Below are positions 15,684 to 24,570 of a stretch of 48,832 bases of DNA, piece by piece. This DNA is from Desulfobacteraceae bacterium (GTDB lineage Bacteria > Desulfobacterota > Desulfobacteria > Desulfobacterales > Desulfobacteraceae): assembly GCA_024226935.1 (NCBI GenBank), contig JAAELK010000031.1:1-48832 (forward strand), written 5' to 3'. The notes under the pieces are model-generated. The model did no database searches. It saw only the letters and a list, made by a program, of their open reading frames with translations, and had not been told where the DNA came from. Each line of letters begins with the position of its first letter. Position 1 is the stretch's first letter. The position numbers and the translations under genes are program-made.

Positions 15684-17600
15684 TTATTTTGTGGGATTTT
15701 TCGATGCCTTGGGTTTTTTCTTCTTATCCCCGGGTTTTGCAAAGAGACAATTAAGGATAATCATGTCATCATCTTTTTCAGTGGTGATATCATAGGGTAA
15801 TTTGTTAAAAAGCTGGATCATCCCTTTGTTCTTAGGGGAGGTGTAAGCTATGAGACCTTTGATGCCATTGTCTTTTGCCGCAGTGGCAAGCTTTTCTATA
15901 AGTATTTGGGCAATGCCCATGTGCTGGTATTCCTTGGATACGGAAAATGCAATTTCTGCCATATTGATGATGGTATTTCTAAAGTATTCTCCAACGGCAA
16001 TGATTTTTTCAAAACCCATCTCACCTATGGTAGCCACGATGGTCAAATCATTTACATAGTCTATTTCGTAGGTAGTTTCGATCTGATCATGGACAAAGCT
16101 TTTCTTCTCGTGGAAAAATCTGGAGACAATATCTCCTCGGTTCATTGTGTAATAATGTTCCTGGATACTTCGTTCATCAACGGGTTTGGCTGGCCGAAAG
16201 GTGATGGGAATTGCATTTATTTCAATCATTTGTTCATATCTAACGGGATATATTCCCTTGATTGCCGGTTTGAGCTTGCGTTCCACGTCAATTAAGTCAA
16301 GTTCCTTGGCCTTGGAAAATAATTCATCCCGAAAATCTGGATGGGCGATACTGATAAGGGCCATTGCCCGTTCCTGTAGGGTTTTTCCAAACAGGTTTAC
16401 CACCCCGTATTCCGTTGCAATAAACTGGACATCTCCCCGGGGAATTACCACAGGAATATTGGTTAGTGAGGGGATTATTCGGCTTTTTTTCCCATTGGCT
16501 GAAGTGGAGGTCAGCATTAAAATAGATTTTCCATTTTTAGACATGGCCGCCCCCCTGGTAAAATCAAGAAGCCCGTTTATTCCGGTATAATTATTATAGG
16601 GCAGGGTATCTGTAGCCACCTGGCCTGTGAGGTCGATGGTCATTGCCGTGTTCAGCGACACCATGGAATTATGCTGGGCAATAATGGCGGGGTTATTGGT
16701 ATAGTCTGAAGGGTGGAATTCTATGGATGGATTGTCATCGAGAAATTCATAGAGCAGATTAGAGCCTACTGCGCTTCCGGCAATAAGCTTTCCATTGTTA
16801 AGGCCTTTTTTTTTGTTGGTGATAACACCCATGGAAAAAAGGCGCATGTGGCTGTCGGTGAGGTATTGTGAATGAACTCCAATATCATTTTTGTCTGCCA
16901 GGCAGATCATGGTGGCTTCATTGGGGACTCCAAGGCTTGTCTGGATGGTAGATCCATCATCAATGAGTCGAGAAATATGTCCGGCAATGGCGTTGGCGGT
17001 TTCCATTTCCGGCATGGGTTTGATGGTGAGCAGTTCTTCTTCGTACTCGACAATATGGTCGACATCATTGACATGGATAAAACTTCTTCCCAGTACCCTG
17101 GGCATATTCGGATTGACCTGACAGATGACAAGGTCTGCAGATTCACAGGCAGCCAGGCTGATGTCCACGGAAACCCCAAGACTCATCCATCCGAAATCAT
17201 CCGGGGGAGAGGCTTGAATCAGGGCTGCGTTCAGGTGCATGAGACCCGATTTGAATAATCGTGGAATCTGGGACAGATTAATGGGGGTGATAAACCGTTG
17301 GTTTTTATTGATTAATTTTGGAGAGGCCGAACCCAGATAAAAAGAGCGGATATTGAATTGCTGGGAATGGGATCGGTTGGCAATCAGGGTTAAGGGGCCG
17401 TTTTCAATGCTGAGAATTCGAACAATTTCAAGATCTGTAAATCGGGCAGATGACTGGGATAATTTATTGACAAGGTGCTGGGGCTCACCACATGAAGAGC
17501 CTATAAAGACCCGTTGGCCCGGATAAATCTGTTTCAAGGCGGTCTTTGCACTTGATAATTTTTCCACATAACTGTCGGCCCAATAAGTTGTTTTTGACAT
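15684..17600 (-). CDS. Acetyl-CoA hydrolase/transferase fused to a GNAT domain
   Basis: The 638-residue protein has an acetyl-CoA hydrolase/transferase (4-hydroxybutyrate CoA-transferase-like) part (about 1-455) and a C-terminal GNAT acetyltransferase domain (about 465-620, with EYQHMGIAQILIEKL). The tail is Lys-rich. Landmarks are IGSSCGEPQ, the pair HPSDYTNNPAIIAQHN and SLNTAMTIDLTGQV, and IPRGDVQFIATEYGVV. In characterised transferases I expect a catalytic Glu in the NSA-x-E-[VI]-D segment; here that place seems to hold Thr321. It may therefore bind CoA or acyl-CoA without classical transferase chemistry. A TetR gene diverges from it across 225 bases. Confidence 0.82.
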   Translation of the reverse strand: MSKTTYWADSYVEKLSSAKTALKQIYPGQRVFIGSSCGEPQHLVNKLSQSSARFTDLEIVRILSIENGPLTLIANRSHSQQFNIRSFYLGSASPKLINKNQRFITPINLSQIPRLFKSGLMHLNAALIQASPPDDFGWMSLGVSVDISLAACESADLVICQVNPNMPRVLGRSFIHVNDVDHIVEYEEELLTIKPMPEMETANAIAGHISRLIDDGSTIQTSLGVPNEATMICLADKNDIGVHSQYLTDSHMRLFSMGVITNKKKGLNNGKLIAGSAVGSNLLYEFLDDNPSIEFHPSDYTNNPAIIAQHNSMVSLNTAMTIDLTGQVATDTLPYNNYTGINGLLDFTRGAAMSKNGKSILMLTSTSANGKKSRIIPSLTNIPVVIPRGDVQFIATEYGVVNLFGKTLQERAMALISIAHPDFRDELFSKAKELDLIDVERKLKPAIKGIYPVRYEQMIEINAIPITFRPAKPVDERSIQEHYYTMNRGDIVSRFFHEKKSFVHDQIETTYEIDYVNDLTIVATIGEMGFEKIIAVGEYFRNTIINMAEIAFSVSKEYQHMGIAQILIEKLATAAKDNGIKGLIAYTSPKNKGMIQLFNKLPYDITTEKDDDMIILNCLFAKPGDKKKKPKASKNPTK

Positions 17601-17703
17601 GATATTTCTCCGTTGTTTTTAACGGTCAATTGTTTTTAAAGAACATGATAATAAAAAAAAGGTTTAATGGGAATACAAAAAGCTAAAAAAAAGTGGTGAA
17701 GTA

Positions 17704-17719
17704 AATCATAAATATGATT
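17704..17719. promoter_or_regulatory. Palindrome in the CoA-transferase/tetR divergent region
   Basis: AATCATA-AA-TATGATT is a perfect 7-bp inverted repeat with a 2-base centre, which is a typical size for a TetR-family operator. It lies between the divergent CoA-transferase and TetR genes, so the regulator may bind it to control both. The role is inferred from position only. Confidence 0.45.
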
Positions 17720-17825
17720 AAATTTCAAAATTTGTATCTTTCCCTTGCGGTTTTTTTCAGATTTTTGTATCTATCTGTTCACTTATATAGTTTATGAATT
17801 CTATTCAAAAAATAAAGGAGTGGAA

Positions 17826-18455
17826 ATGGGCATATATGAACGTAAGCTGCGGGAAAAGGAAAAGAGAAAAGATGATATCATTGCTGCGGCAGGCAAGGTA
17901 TTTTCTGCCAAGGGGTTTAACAGTGCAACAATGGAAGAAATTGCTTCTGCTGCGGAGTTGAGTCCCGGGACCTTGTATCTGTATTTTAAAAATAAGGAAG
18001 AACTTCATACTTCCCTGTCCATTAATATTCTGAAACATCTGGGGTCTGAAATAACACAGGTTGTGGATAAGGATATCTCTGTTGAACAAAAAATTGCAAG
18101 ATTCCGTGATATATTTATTGATGTCTATGATTATGATTCTAATATTTTGATCAATTTGTTTCATCTTCAGTCCGGTGAAACCTTGCATAATCTTTCCGAT
18201 GAAGTCATGGAGCAGTTGAAAAAATACTCTTCCCAGGCCCATGGTGCTATAATTGCCGTGGTAAAGGAAGGAATTGATACTGGGGTCTTCATTGATGAAA
18301 ATCCCGTGGCTCTGGCGGATGTTTTATGGGGGACCTATGCAGGGGTTGTGCTCTGGGTTGATTCCAAACGTTTGCTGAATAATCAAAAAGACTTTGTCAA
18401 GCCTACTTTGAGGACGGCGTTCCAAATTGTAATTCAGGGTATGAAAGCCAAATAA
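17826..18455 (+). CDS. TetR/AcrR-family transcriptional regulator
   Basis: The 209-residue protein has an N-terminal helix-turn-helix (about 15-60) with the family pattern IIAAAGKVFSAKGFNSATMEEIASAAELSPGTLYLYFKNKEEL. The ligand-binding C-terminal half is variable. I use the ATG at 17826 with AAAGGAG upstream; an in-frame extension to 17745 lies in AT-rich DNA and looks untranslated. By position it is likely to regulate the divergent CoA-transferase/GNAT gene and itself. This subgroup often senses fatty acyl-CoA, but that is not shown here. Confidence 0.88.
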   Translation: MGIYERKLREKEKRKDDIIAAAGKVFSAKGFNSATMEEIASAAELSPGTLYLYFKNKEELHTSLSINILKHLGSEITQVVDKDISVEQKIARFRDIFIDVYDYDSNILINLFHLQSGETLHNLSDEVMEQLKKYSSQAHGAIIAVVKEGIDTGVFIDENPVALADVLWGTYAGVVLWVDSKRLLNNQKDFVKPTLRTAFQIVIQGMKAK

Positions 18456-18457
18456 GT

Positions 18458-18994
18458 CTATTTACAAAGTCTGTGAATTGTCTGGGCATGCCATTCTCCT
18501 TTGCCGGAAAAAGTAGGCATGCCTTTGTTTTGTAGGTGATCTGCAATAGCTGTAAATGTGGCTCCCTGGTTTCGCATCTTCTGAATGATGGATAAAATTT
18601 CATCTTTGGTATAGTGGGTCCCGGCGGCATAACTTGTGGTGACCTTCCGGCCGGATCCCTCTGAAATATTTGTATCTTCCGATGCCATTTTGTTCAGTGT
18701 ATCGAAAAAATCTTTAATTGCATTGTGCATTTGAATTTTAGCCTCTGCCAGCAATTGGTTGGTAGTGGTTAGTTTCTTTATCTGTTCTGTCAAGGTGGTC
18801 GTATTTTCCAGGATCTCCGGTATGGCGTTTCCCAGTTGCTGGAAGATATCAATATTGTCGAGATTTGTGATAGTTCTTCTGTCTCTCATTGACCTTCTAT
18901 CTGCTTGATTATAATAATTGCCGTCAACGTTTTTTCTTGGTGGAATGCTATCCTTTCTCTGGGGGCCTCTCAGGTTTTTTAAAAAATCATTCAT
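18458..18994 (-). CDS. Small protein with recombinase-like DNA-binding C-terminus
   Basis: A 178-residue soluble protein of no family I can name. Residues about 10-45 are basic and polar. Residues about 50-105 form a likely coiled coil (NTTTLTEQIKKLTTTNQLLAEA). The last 50 residues (YTKDEILSIIQKMRNQG, then FTAIADHLQNKGMPTFSGKG, EWHAQTIHRLCK) resemble the helix-turn-helix that follows the catalytic domain in serine recombinases, without any catalytic domain. It converges on the TetR gene with only two bases between stops. A coiled-coil DNA-binding regulator is a reasonable guess. Confidence 0.6.
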   Translation of the reverse strand: MNDFLKNLRGPQRKDSIPPRKNVDGNYYNQADRRSMRDRRTITNLDNIDIFQQLGNAIPEILENTTTLTEQIKKLTTTNQLLAEAKIQMHNAIKDFFDTLNKMASEDTNISEGSGRKVTTSYAAGTHYTKDEILSIIQKMRNQGATFTAIADHLQNKGMPTFSGKGEWHAQTIHRLCK

Positions 18995-19398
18995 GACATC
19001 TCCTTGACTTGGGTGTTGCAGGTTCCGGGAAATATGAATTTTGAGATAATCCAGATAACAATATCTGCGGATGATGTACTAGAGGGATTGAATAGGATTT
19101 ACAATATAGATTATGGTTTATAACATATGGTCATGGTAATCTATTTTTAGTTTCCAAGTCAAGCATATGAATAAAATATAAACATCCATGTGATTTTGTT
19201 GGGGGATTGGTTTATGACAATTTTTTATTGTCAGACCCATGGGGGTTATCAAGAGTCAACTACAGTTAGTAATTTTTTTTTTGAAGGTTCTAATTTTGTT
19301 TTTCTTTATTTTTCCTGTCGGCTTTGATAAGGTCAATACCGTTTTATAAGGTTTATATTGTTTAGTTAAAATTACTTAAATGCTTGGGGCAAACACAA
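18995..19398. other. AT-rich region upstream of the type II secretion operon
   Basis: No gene is visible in these 404 bases. They contain a perfect inverted repeat, TGACAAT-TTTTT-ATTGTCA (19215-19233), and a T-rich stretch. Weak promoter-like elements (TTGATA at 19324, TATAAG at 19345) have only a 15-base spacer. The operon promoter is expected here but cannot be fixed with confidence. Confidence 0.45.
19215..19233. promoter_or_regulatory. Inverted repeat upstream of gspG
   Basis: TGACAAT and ATTGTCA flank a 5-base T loop, giving a 7-bp perfect stem 166 bases before gspG. It could be an operator or a weak hairpin in the leader of the secretion operon. Confidence 0.35.
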
Positions 19399-19833
19399 AT
19401 GATATTGAACGAAAAAGGTTTTTCATTTATAGAATTGATGGTGGTAGTGGTTATCTTGGGTATCCTGGCCGGAATGATTGTCCCCCGGTATATGGGGAGG
19501 ACAGATGATGCAAAGATAGTCAAGGCAAAGATTGATATATCTGCCATCGAAACCGCTCTTAAAATGTATCGTCTTGATAACGGGGCTTATCCTAGCACCG
19601 AGCAGGGACTCATGGCCCTGATTGAAAAGCCCGATACAGATGAGGCAAGTCAAAATTGGAACAGCAACGGATATCTGGACAAAAAAAAGATGCCCAAAGA
19701 TCCCTGGGGAAGGGAATATCTTTATTTATGTCCGGGTGTTAATGGGGATTATGATATTTTGTCCTATGGGGCGGATGGTACTCCCGGTGGAGAGGGAAAA
19801 AATCAGGATATTAAAAGCTGGGAGCTTGAGTAA
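19399..19833 (+). CDS. gspG: Type II secretion major pseudopilin
   Basis: The 144-residue GspG forms the main shaft of the pseudopilus. The prepilin leader MILNEKG is cleaved before [22 protein letters not shown], with the conserved Glu5. The C-terminal half has the GspG-specific [15 protein letters not shown] and [13 protein letters not shown]...[10 protein letters not shown] calcium-site region. The ATG at 19399 gives a normal leader, so I reject the TTG five codons earlier. It is the first gene of a long same-strand operon, and the next start overlaps its stop. Confidence 0.95.
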   Translation: MILNEKGFSFIELMVVVVILGILAGMIVPRYMGRTDDAKIVKAKIDISAIETALKMYRLDNGAYPSTEQGLMALIEKPDTDEASQNWNSNGYLDKKKMPKDPWGREYLYLCPGVNGDYDILSYGADGTPGGEGKNQDIKSWELE

Positions 19834-20326
19834 TATAAAACGCATATCCGGGTTCACTCTGATTGAAGTGGTGGTGGTGATCACTATTATTTCAGGTATG
19901 CTTTTTTTCACGATTCCCATGTTCAATGGTGCTGGAATTTTCCGGGATACAAATAAAGAAACCGGAAAATTGATTCAACTGATTCAATCTCTTAAACGAA
20001 AATCACTGGGGGCTGATCGAGATTTTTTTCTTAATATTTCCATGGAGTCCCATGCCGTATGGGTAACTGATTCAACAATGGATGAAACGGCCAGGGAAGA
20101 GGCCGGGGAAGACTATTTATTTGATGCTTGGCAAATTATTGGTATTGAATTTCCGGCCGATGTCAGTCCATCACCCCTGGGGATTCGATTCAGCAAAAAG
20201 GGATATTCAGATATGGTCATTATTCATCTTAATGACGGAGAAGAGGCGGTTTCCCTGAAAATTGAGCCGTTTTTACCGGAGGTTGAGGTGGTGAACAGGT
20301 ATATCTCATTCGATGATTGTATTTAG
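19826..20326 (+). CDS. gspH: Type II secretion minor pseudopilin GspH
   Basis: The 166-residue protein begins at a TTG (19826) inside the end of gspG. It yields the short leader MSNIKRISG before [17 protein letters not shown]. The frame is open further upstream, but only this start gives a typical leader length. The C-terminal half is beta-rich, as in GspH pseudopilins. It probably sits near the pseudopilus tip. GspH assignment rests mainly on its place between gspG and gspI, since minor pseudopilins are weakly conserved. Confidence 0.82.
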   Translation: MSNIKRISGFTLIEVVVVITIISGMLFFTIPMFNGAGIFRDTNKETGKLIQLIQSLKRKSLGADRDFFLNISMESHAVWVTDSTMDETAREEAGEDYLFDAWQIIGIEFPADVSPSPLGIRFSKKGYSDMVIIHLNDGEEAVSLKIEPFLPEVEVVNRYISFDDCI

Positions 20327-20735
20327 ATCCCATATACGCCCCTTGAATACCAAGGGTTTTACTCTTCTGGAAGTAATGGTCAGTATTGCCATTCTTGCTA
20401 TTGTTCTGGTATCTATTTTTAAGCTTCAATCTGGCACCTATAAACTTGCAGAGTTGGGAAACTTTAATCGGGTTGCACCTCTTTTGGCAAGGCAGCAATT
20501 GGCAATCCTGGAATCGGGTTCTTTGGATTCCGATGATTTATCCGGGGATTTTGGGGAAGATTTTAAGGGTTATGAATGGTTTTGCACCATAGAAAATACC
20601 GATTTTGAGGAACTTGAAACTCTTTCAGACCAGCAACTTGAAAAGTTGAGAAAAATTACTATTAAAATTACCGCCCTTGGAAAATCCTATAGACTCAGTA
20701 CATGGAGATATATAGTTGGTAAAGAAGATCGATAA
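20313..20735 (+). CDS. gspI: Type II secretion minor pseudopilin GspI
   Basis: The 140-residue protein has a 15-residue leader ending in KG before FTLLEVMVSIAILAIVLV, and LARQQLAILESG near the middle, typical of GspI. It overlaps gspH by 14 bases and the next gene by about 20. GspI nucleates the tip complex with GspJ and GspK in characterised systems. Confidence 0.85.
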   Translation: MIVFRSHIRPLNTKGFTLLEVMVSIAILAIVLVSIFKLQSGTYKLAELGNFNRVAPLLARQQLAILESGSLDSDDLSGDFGEDFKGYEWFCTIENTDFEELETLSDQQLEKLRKITIKITALGKSYRLSTWRYIVGKEDR

Positions 20736-21402
20736 GGCTGATTCCCACGGATTTACCCTGCTTGAACTTCTGGTGGCCATGGTGATATTTGGCATTATCA
20801 TGTTGACCCTGTTTCTTTCTTTTAACTCTTTTTTATCTTCTGGAAATAGGATTAAAAATGAAGTCATCCGGAGTCAACGGATTCAATTTGGTATGAGAAC
20901 AATTGTATCCGACCTTAATAACCTCTTTATTTTACAATTTCCAAGATACCATAAACCTGAATTTGATTCAGAACCGGATCTATATCGATTTGTGGGAGAT
21001 CATTCGGATTCCGGTGGAGGGCGTTTTTCCCGGCTTGATTTTTCCAGTTTGAATCATCTGGGACTGGGGGCAGATCCGGGAAAGGGCGTGGCACAAATTG
21101 TATATTATGTGCATAAACATGGAACTCTTTTTGATCTGCATCGTTCGGACAGGCTTTTGCCCTATCCCGAGGAGGTGGATCCGTGTTCAGATCCAATTTT
21201 GTTTAAGGATATTGCCGGCTTCAAGTTGATTTATACAGATGTTAAGGGAGATGAATACGATACCTGGGATTCGGAATCAAAGGATACAGATTATATCTTT
21301 CCTGCCAGGGTGGATATACGCATTGAATTGAAACGCAAAACCGGGGTTCAAGTCATTGAGACAGCAGTTATATTGCCTGTTAACAGGGAGAATATGGAAT
21401 GA
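20716..21402 (+). CDS. gspJ: Type II secretion minor pseudopilin GspJ
   Basis: The 228-residue protein starts at TTG (20716), with GGAG 8 bases upstream inside gspI. The leader ends in HG before FTLLELLVAMVIFGIIMLTLF. The long beta-rich C-terminal domain and size fit GspJ. The stop overlaps the gspK start as ATGA. Confidence 0.86.
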   Translation: MVKKIDKADSHGFTLLELLVAMVIFGIIMLTLFLSFNSFLSSGNRIKNEVIRSQRIQFGMRTIVSDLNNLFILQFPRYHKPEFDSEPDLYRFVGDHSDSGGGRFSRLDFSSLNHLGLGADPGKGVAQIVYYVHKHGTLFDLHRSDRLLPYPEEVDPCSDPILFKDIAGFKLIYTDVKGDEYDTWDSESKDTDYIFPARVDIRIELKRKTGVQVIETAVILPVNRENME

Positions 21403-22577
21403 GAGGGATCATTTCCACCCATCGAAAAATTTTTAATAATAATTGTGGCATGGCTCTTGTGGTAACTATTGCTGTGATTTCTACTTTGTTTATGATGGCA
21501 TTGCATCTTGCCAGGATCACAGGAGAATCCGTTCTTTCCAGTGGAACGGCAACCGACGAATTTGTTGCGCAAGAGATGGCGCTTTCCGGTATCCACCTTG
21601 CCATGGCAATTCTGGCCGATGATGCATCTAAAAACAAGATTGATTCTGTCCAGGAAGATTGGAATAATCCGGAAAAAATTTTGCTGGCTGTCGATCAGCT
21701 TGGGTTTGCCAAAGACAGTCTATCTTTGAAAATAACGGATGAACTGGGTAAAATACAGGTAAATGCCCTTTTAAAAAAGTTTCCTGGCAATGAAATGAAT
21801 ATAGATCAAAAGGTGATCTGGGAAAGATTTTTAAACTTGAGAATCTCAGCGGATAAATCGGAAGATCAACGTGATCCGACTAATATTATTAATGCCCTCA
21901 AAGACTGGTTGGATTCTCTGGATGATGATGACAGCACCGGAACATCCGATGCTGAGTCAGATTACTATCTTGGGCTTGATCCTCCCTATGTCTGTAATAA
22001 TGGACCGTTTAATCATATAGATGAGCTTTTGAATGTCAAGGGAATCACGGCGGATCTTCTCAAGCCGGATACTGCTGAATCGGATACTGCCGAATCGGAT
22101 CTTACCACATCCCACCGGGACAATTCCATTGATCCGGAACCTGAAAAAGAGCTTGGATTTGAAGACCTTTTTACTGTATACGGCCTGGATGATGCGGCAT
22201 CCTCGGGTAAAAGCTATGCTTTTTCGGGAAAGATTAATATCAATACAGCTCCGGTTGATGTGCTCGCGGCTCTTCTTCCCTCGGGGATGGAAGAGCTGGC
22301 CGGTAATATGGTTGAGTTTCGGGAGGAAAAACCGGAAAAAGATACAGTTTTTATAAACCTGCTTTCCAAAGGTTGGTATGAGCGGGTTATAAAGTTATCT
22401 GAAAAGCAAAAAAAGACCTTTGATAGCATGATTCGATATGATAGTAATCTTTTTAAGGTAAAATGCACAGCCCAAAAAAGAGATACCAAGGTTATAGTTT
22501 CGGCTTTTCTTAAACGGGAAAGGGATAAAGAGACTAACCAGTGGATGTGCAGGATAATTCAGTTATTGAAGGAATAA
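21399..22577 (+). CDS. gspK: Type II secretion minor pseudopilin GspK
   Basis: The 392-residue protein is the large tip pseudopilin. The N-terminus (NNNCGMALVVTIAVISTLFMMAL) lacks Glu5, as is normal for GspK. The helical insert region contains NHIDELLNVKGIT, and later INTAPVDVLAALLP is the typical GspK/helix-hairpin-helix-like repeat. Two perfect-type 15-base repeats (22068-22097) encode DTAES twice in a loop. It lies between gspJ and gspL. Confidence 0.88.
   Translation: MRGIISTHRKIFNNNCGMALVVTIAVISTLFMMALHLARITGESVLSSGTATDEFVAQEMALSGIHLAMAILADDASKNKIDSVQEDWNNPEKILLAVDQLGFAKDSLSLKITDELGKIQVNALLKKFPGNEMNIDQKVIWERFLNLRISADKSEDQRDPTNIINALKDWLDSLDDDDSTGTSDAESDYYLGLDPPYVCNNGPFNHIDELLNVKGITADLLKPDTAESDTAESDLTTSHRDNSIDPEPEKELGFEDLFTVYGLDDAASSGKSYAFSGKININTAPVDVLAALLPSGMEELAGNMVEFREEKPEKDTVFINLLSKGWYERVIKLSEKQKKTFDSMIRYDSNLFKVKCTAQKRDTKVIVSAFLKRERDKETNQWMCRIIQLLKE
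22068..22097 (+). repeat. 15-bp in-frame duplication in gspK
   Basis: GATACTGCTGAATCG and GATACTGCCGAATCG lie side by side and encode DTAES-DTAES. They differ only at one third-codon position, which points to a recent slippage event in a surface loop. Confidence 0.75.
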
Positions 22578-22580
22578 TGA

Positions 22581-24032
22581 ATGGCAGGTCTTTTTTTAAA
22601 TATTGAAATAGATGAGGGTGGGATTTGTGCCCAAATTCTGGAAATTTCATTTTCCCAAAAAAAAGTAGTGGATGAATACTGTCTGCAATATGAAGATCTG
22701 CCGGAAACCAAAACTGGGGAAACCTGTTTTCATAGGGCAATGGACCTGCTTGGGACCAAGATGGATTTGGCAGGCTGCACAAGTGCCGTGGTGTTGATAT
22801 CTTCTCTGGATGTCTGCTTTCGAAATATAAATCTCCCGTTTACCAGTGAAAATAAGATAAAGCAGGTATTGCCCTTTGAATTGGCTCCATATCTGCCCTT
22901 GGTGGACAAGACCTATGTAACAGATTTTTTCACCCAGGATATTCAATCTATTCAGGATCAACAAGCCGTTTTGACGGCATCGGTTCAAGAGTCTGTCATT
23001 GAACAACTGGTTTTATCCCTTAAAAAATTTAATATCCATCCTTGTGTAATCTGTCCCCGGGGATACGCCTTAGCCGTCTCTTTTTTGAAACAAAGAAAAG
23101 ATGTCTCAAATTTTGTGTTTATCCATATTGGTCAATGTGACATCACCCTTACAATTGTCGTTGACCGAAAACCCGTGGTGGTCAGGTCTTTTGTTTTGAC
23201 AGAGTACACTCCTGAAAGGCTTGTTCAGGACACTCGCCGGACAATACTTGGATTTAGACAACGTTCGGGATCAAAAGCTGCCTTTGATGTTTTTATGGTG
23301 ACATCTGTTTTATTTCAAAACACCTCGGAAATAACACAGGCTCTGAATACAATTGTTTCTAAACAATCTGAGTTTGAGCGGCCTGGCTTTCGTTCACCAA
23401 TTGTTGAAATGTTGGATTCAAAAAAAATATTGACCCTCATCTCTCCGGATAGTCAGCCCGATTTTTTGTTTAATTTTTGCAAAGGGCAATTCAAGTTTGG
23501 TTCCTTCTTAAAGAAAAACAGGGCCAGCCTGATCTCAACGTTTTTTATCGCTTTGTTTGTTTTTGGGGTGTTTGCTTTGGGGATATATGAGGATATTGCC
23601 GTGTTGGAGCATCGTATCTCTGTAAAAAAACAGGCGGCCGAATCCATATATAGACAGACATTTCCCGGTAAAGCCGGGGCAAGGGTTCAAGCGCCCCTGC
23701 TCATGATGCAGGCAAAAGTTAAACAGATGTTGAAACAAAGCGGTGGGGATACCCAGAAAAATTCATGGGAGAACGCACCGGATATTCAGGTCAGGGATAT
23801 ATTATTTGAGTTGTCAAACAGCATACCTGCTGGCGTGGACATCGATATATCCAGAATGATTTTGAACCGCGGCCGGTTGACTCTTTCGGGTTCAACCAAT
23901 AATTTTAAGAATGTGGATAAAATTAAAGGATTGATAGAAAAATCAGATTTGTTTAAAAAGGTAGATATCAGCAGGGCAGAAGCTGGTAAAACTGACAACA
24001 GGGTTCTTTTTAAATTTATTATAGATATGTGA
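22581..24032 (+). CDS. gspL: Type II secretion inner-membrane platform protein GspL
   Basis: The 483-residue protein has an actin-like cytoplasmic region (about 1-300, PilM/GspL type). One membrane segment (about 315-335, SLISTFFIALFVFGVFALG) is followed by a periplasmic ferredoxin-like part (about 395-483, with DILFELSNSIPAGVDIDI). GspL docks the ATPase GspE to the membrane platform and pairs with GspM. It begins three bases after the gspK stop. Confidence 0.87.
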   Translation: MAGLFLNIEIDEGGICAQILEISFSQKKVVDEYCLQYEDLPETKTGETCFHRAMDLLGTKMDLAGCTSAVVLISSLDVCFRNINLPFTSENKIKQVLPFELAPYLPLVDKTYVTDFFTQDIQSIQDQQAVLTASVQESVIEQLVLSLKKFNIHPCVICPRGYALAVSFLKQRKDVSNFVFIHIGQCDITLTIVVDRKPVVVRSFVLTEYTPERLVQDTRRTILGFRQRSGSKAAFDVFMVTSVLFQNTSEITQALNTIVSKQSEFERPGFRSPIVEMLDSKKILTLISPDSQPDFLFNFCKGQFKFGSFLKKNRASLISTFFIALFVFGVFALGIYEDIAVLEHRISVKKQAAESIYRQTFPGKAGARVQAPLLMMQAKVKQMLKQSGGDTQKNSWENAPDIQVRDILFELSNSIPAGVDIDISRMILNRGRLTLSGSTNNFKNVDKIKGLIEKSDLFKKVDISRAEAGKTDNRVLFKFIIDM

Positions 24033-24038
24033 AAAAAT

Positions 24039-24569
24039 ATGATTCAACTTTCAACACGGGAAAAAAATATTCTGGCAGGAGCTGGGATACTGGTGCTCAT
24101 TTTTATTGTTGTTCAGTTTGTTTTTTTGCGGACATTTGATAAAAAAAATGATCTTGAACGGATTCTTATGGTGGAAACCCAGACCCTTGAAAAAGTCAGT
24201 CAATTACAAAAACAATATTTAGCACTGGGGATGGATAATAAAAAAGGTATTATGAAAACCCGGCAAAGGGATTTTACCCTGTTTTCTTTTCTGGATCTTC
24301 AGGCTTCAAAAAGTGGTGTAAAAGAGAATATTGGATATATGAAGCCCTTTTCCCAGGACATGGAAAATACTCCATATAAAATTTCGACGGTCAAACTCAA
24401 GCTGGTGAAAATAAATTTACAGCAATTTATCAATTTTATTGAAGGGGTTGAGACTTCCAAGAACGGGGTTAAAATTGTTTCTCTGTCTGCGACAAAGGTG
24501 GGCAAAAAACAAAATATGTTGGATGTCTTGATTGAAACACAAACCCTTATGGCAAAGGAATCTGTTTAA
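24039..24569 (+). CDS. gspM: Type II secretion protein GspM
   Basis: A 176-residue bitopic protein: a short cytoplasmic N-terminus with LSTREKNILAGAGILVLIFIVVQFVF (membrane segment about 11-30), a coiled-coil stretch, and a small periplasmic domain (about 85-170). The start MIQLSTREK is typical of GspM, which pairs with GspL. It lies six bases after gspL. Confidence 0.83.
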   Translation: MIQLSTREKNILAGAGILVLIFIVVQFVFLRTFDKKNDLERILMVETQTLEKVSQLQKQYLALGMDNKKGIMKTRQRDFTLFSFLDLQASKSGVKENIGYMKPFSQDMENTPYKISTVKLKLVKINLQQFINFIEGVETSKNGVKIVSLSATKVGKKQNMLDVLIETQTLMAKESV

Positions 24570-24570
24570 A

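Noticed and set aside
15512-15742. 76-residue minus-strand frame across the 11-bp array
   Set aside because: The apparent peptide (IFIRF-type repeats) arises from translating the tandem DNA repeat and crosses a terminator.
19622-19825. Upstream extension of the gspH reading frame
   Set aside because: It lies in gspG in another frame and would place a long non-prepilin tail before the conserved FTLIE cleavage site.
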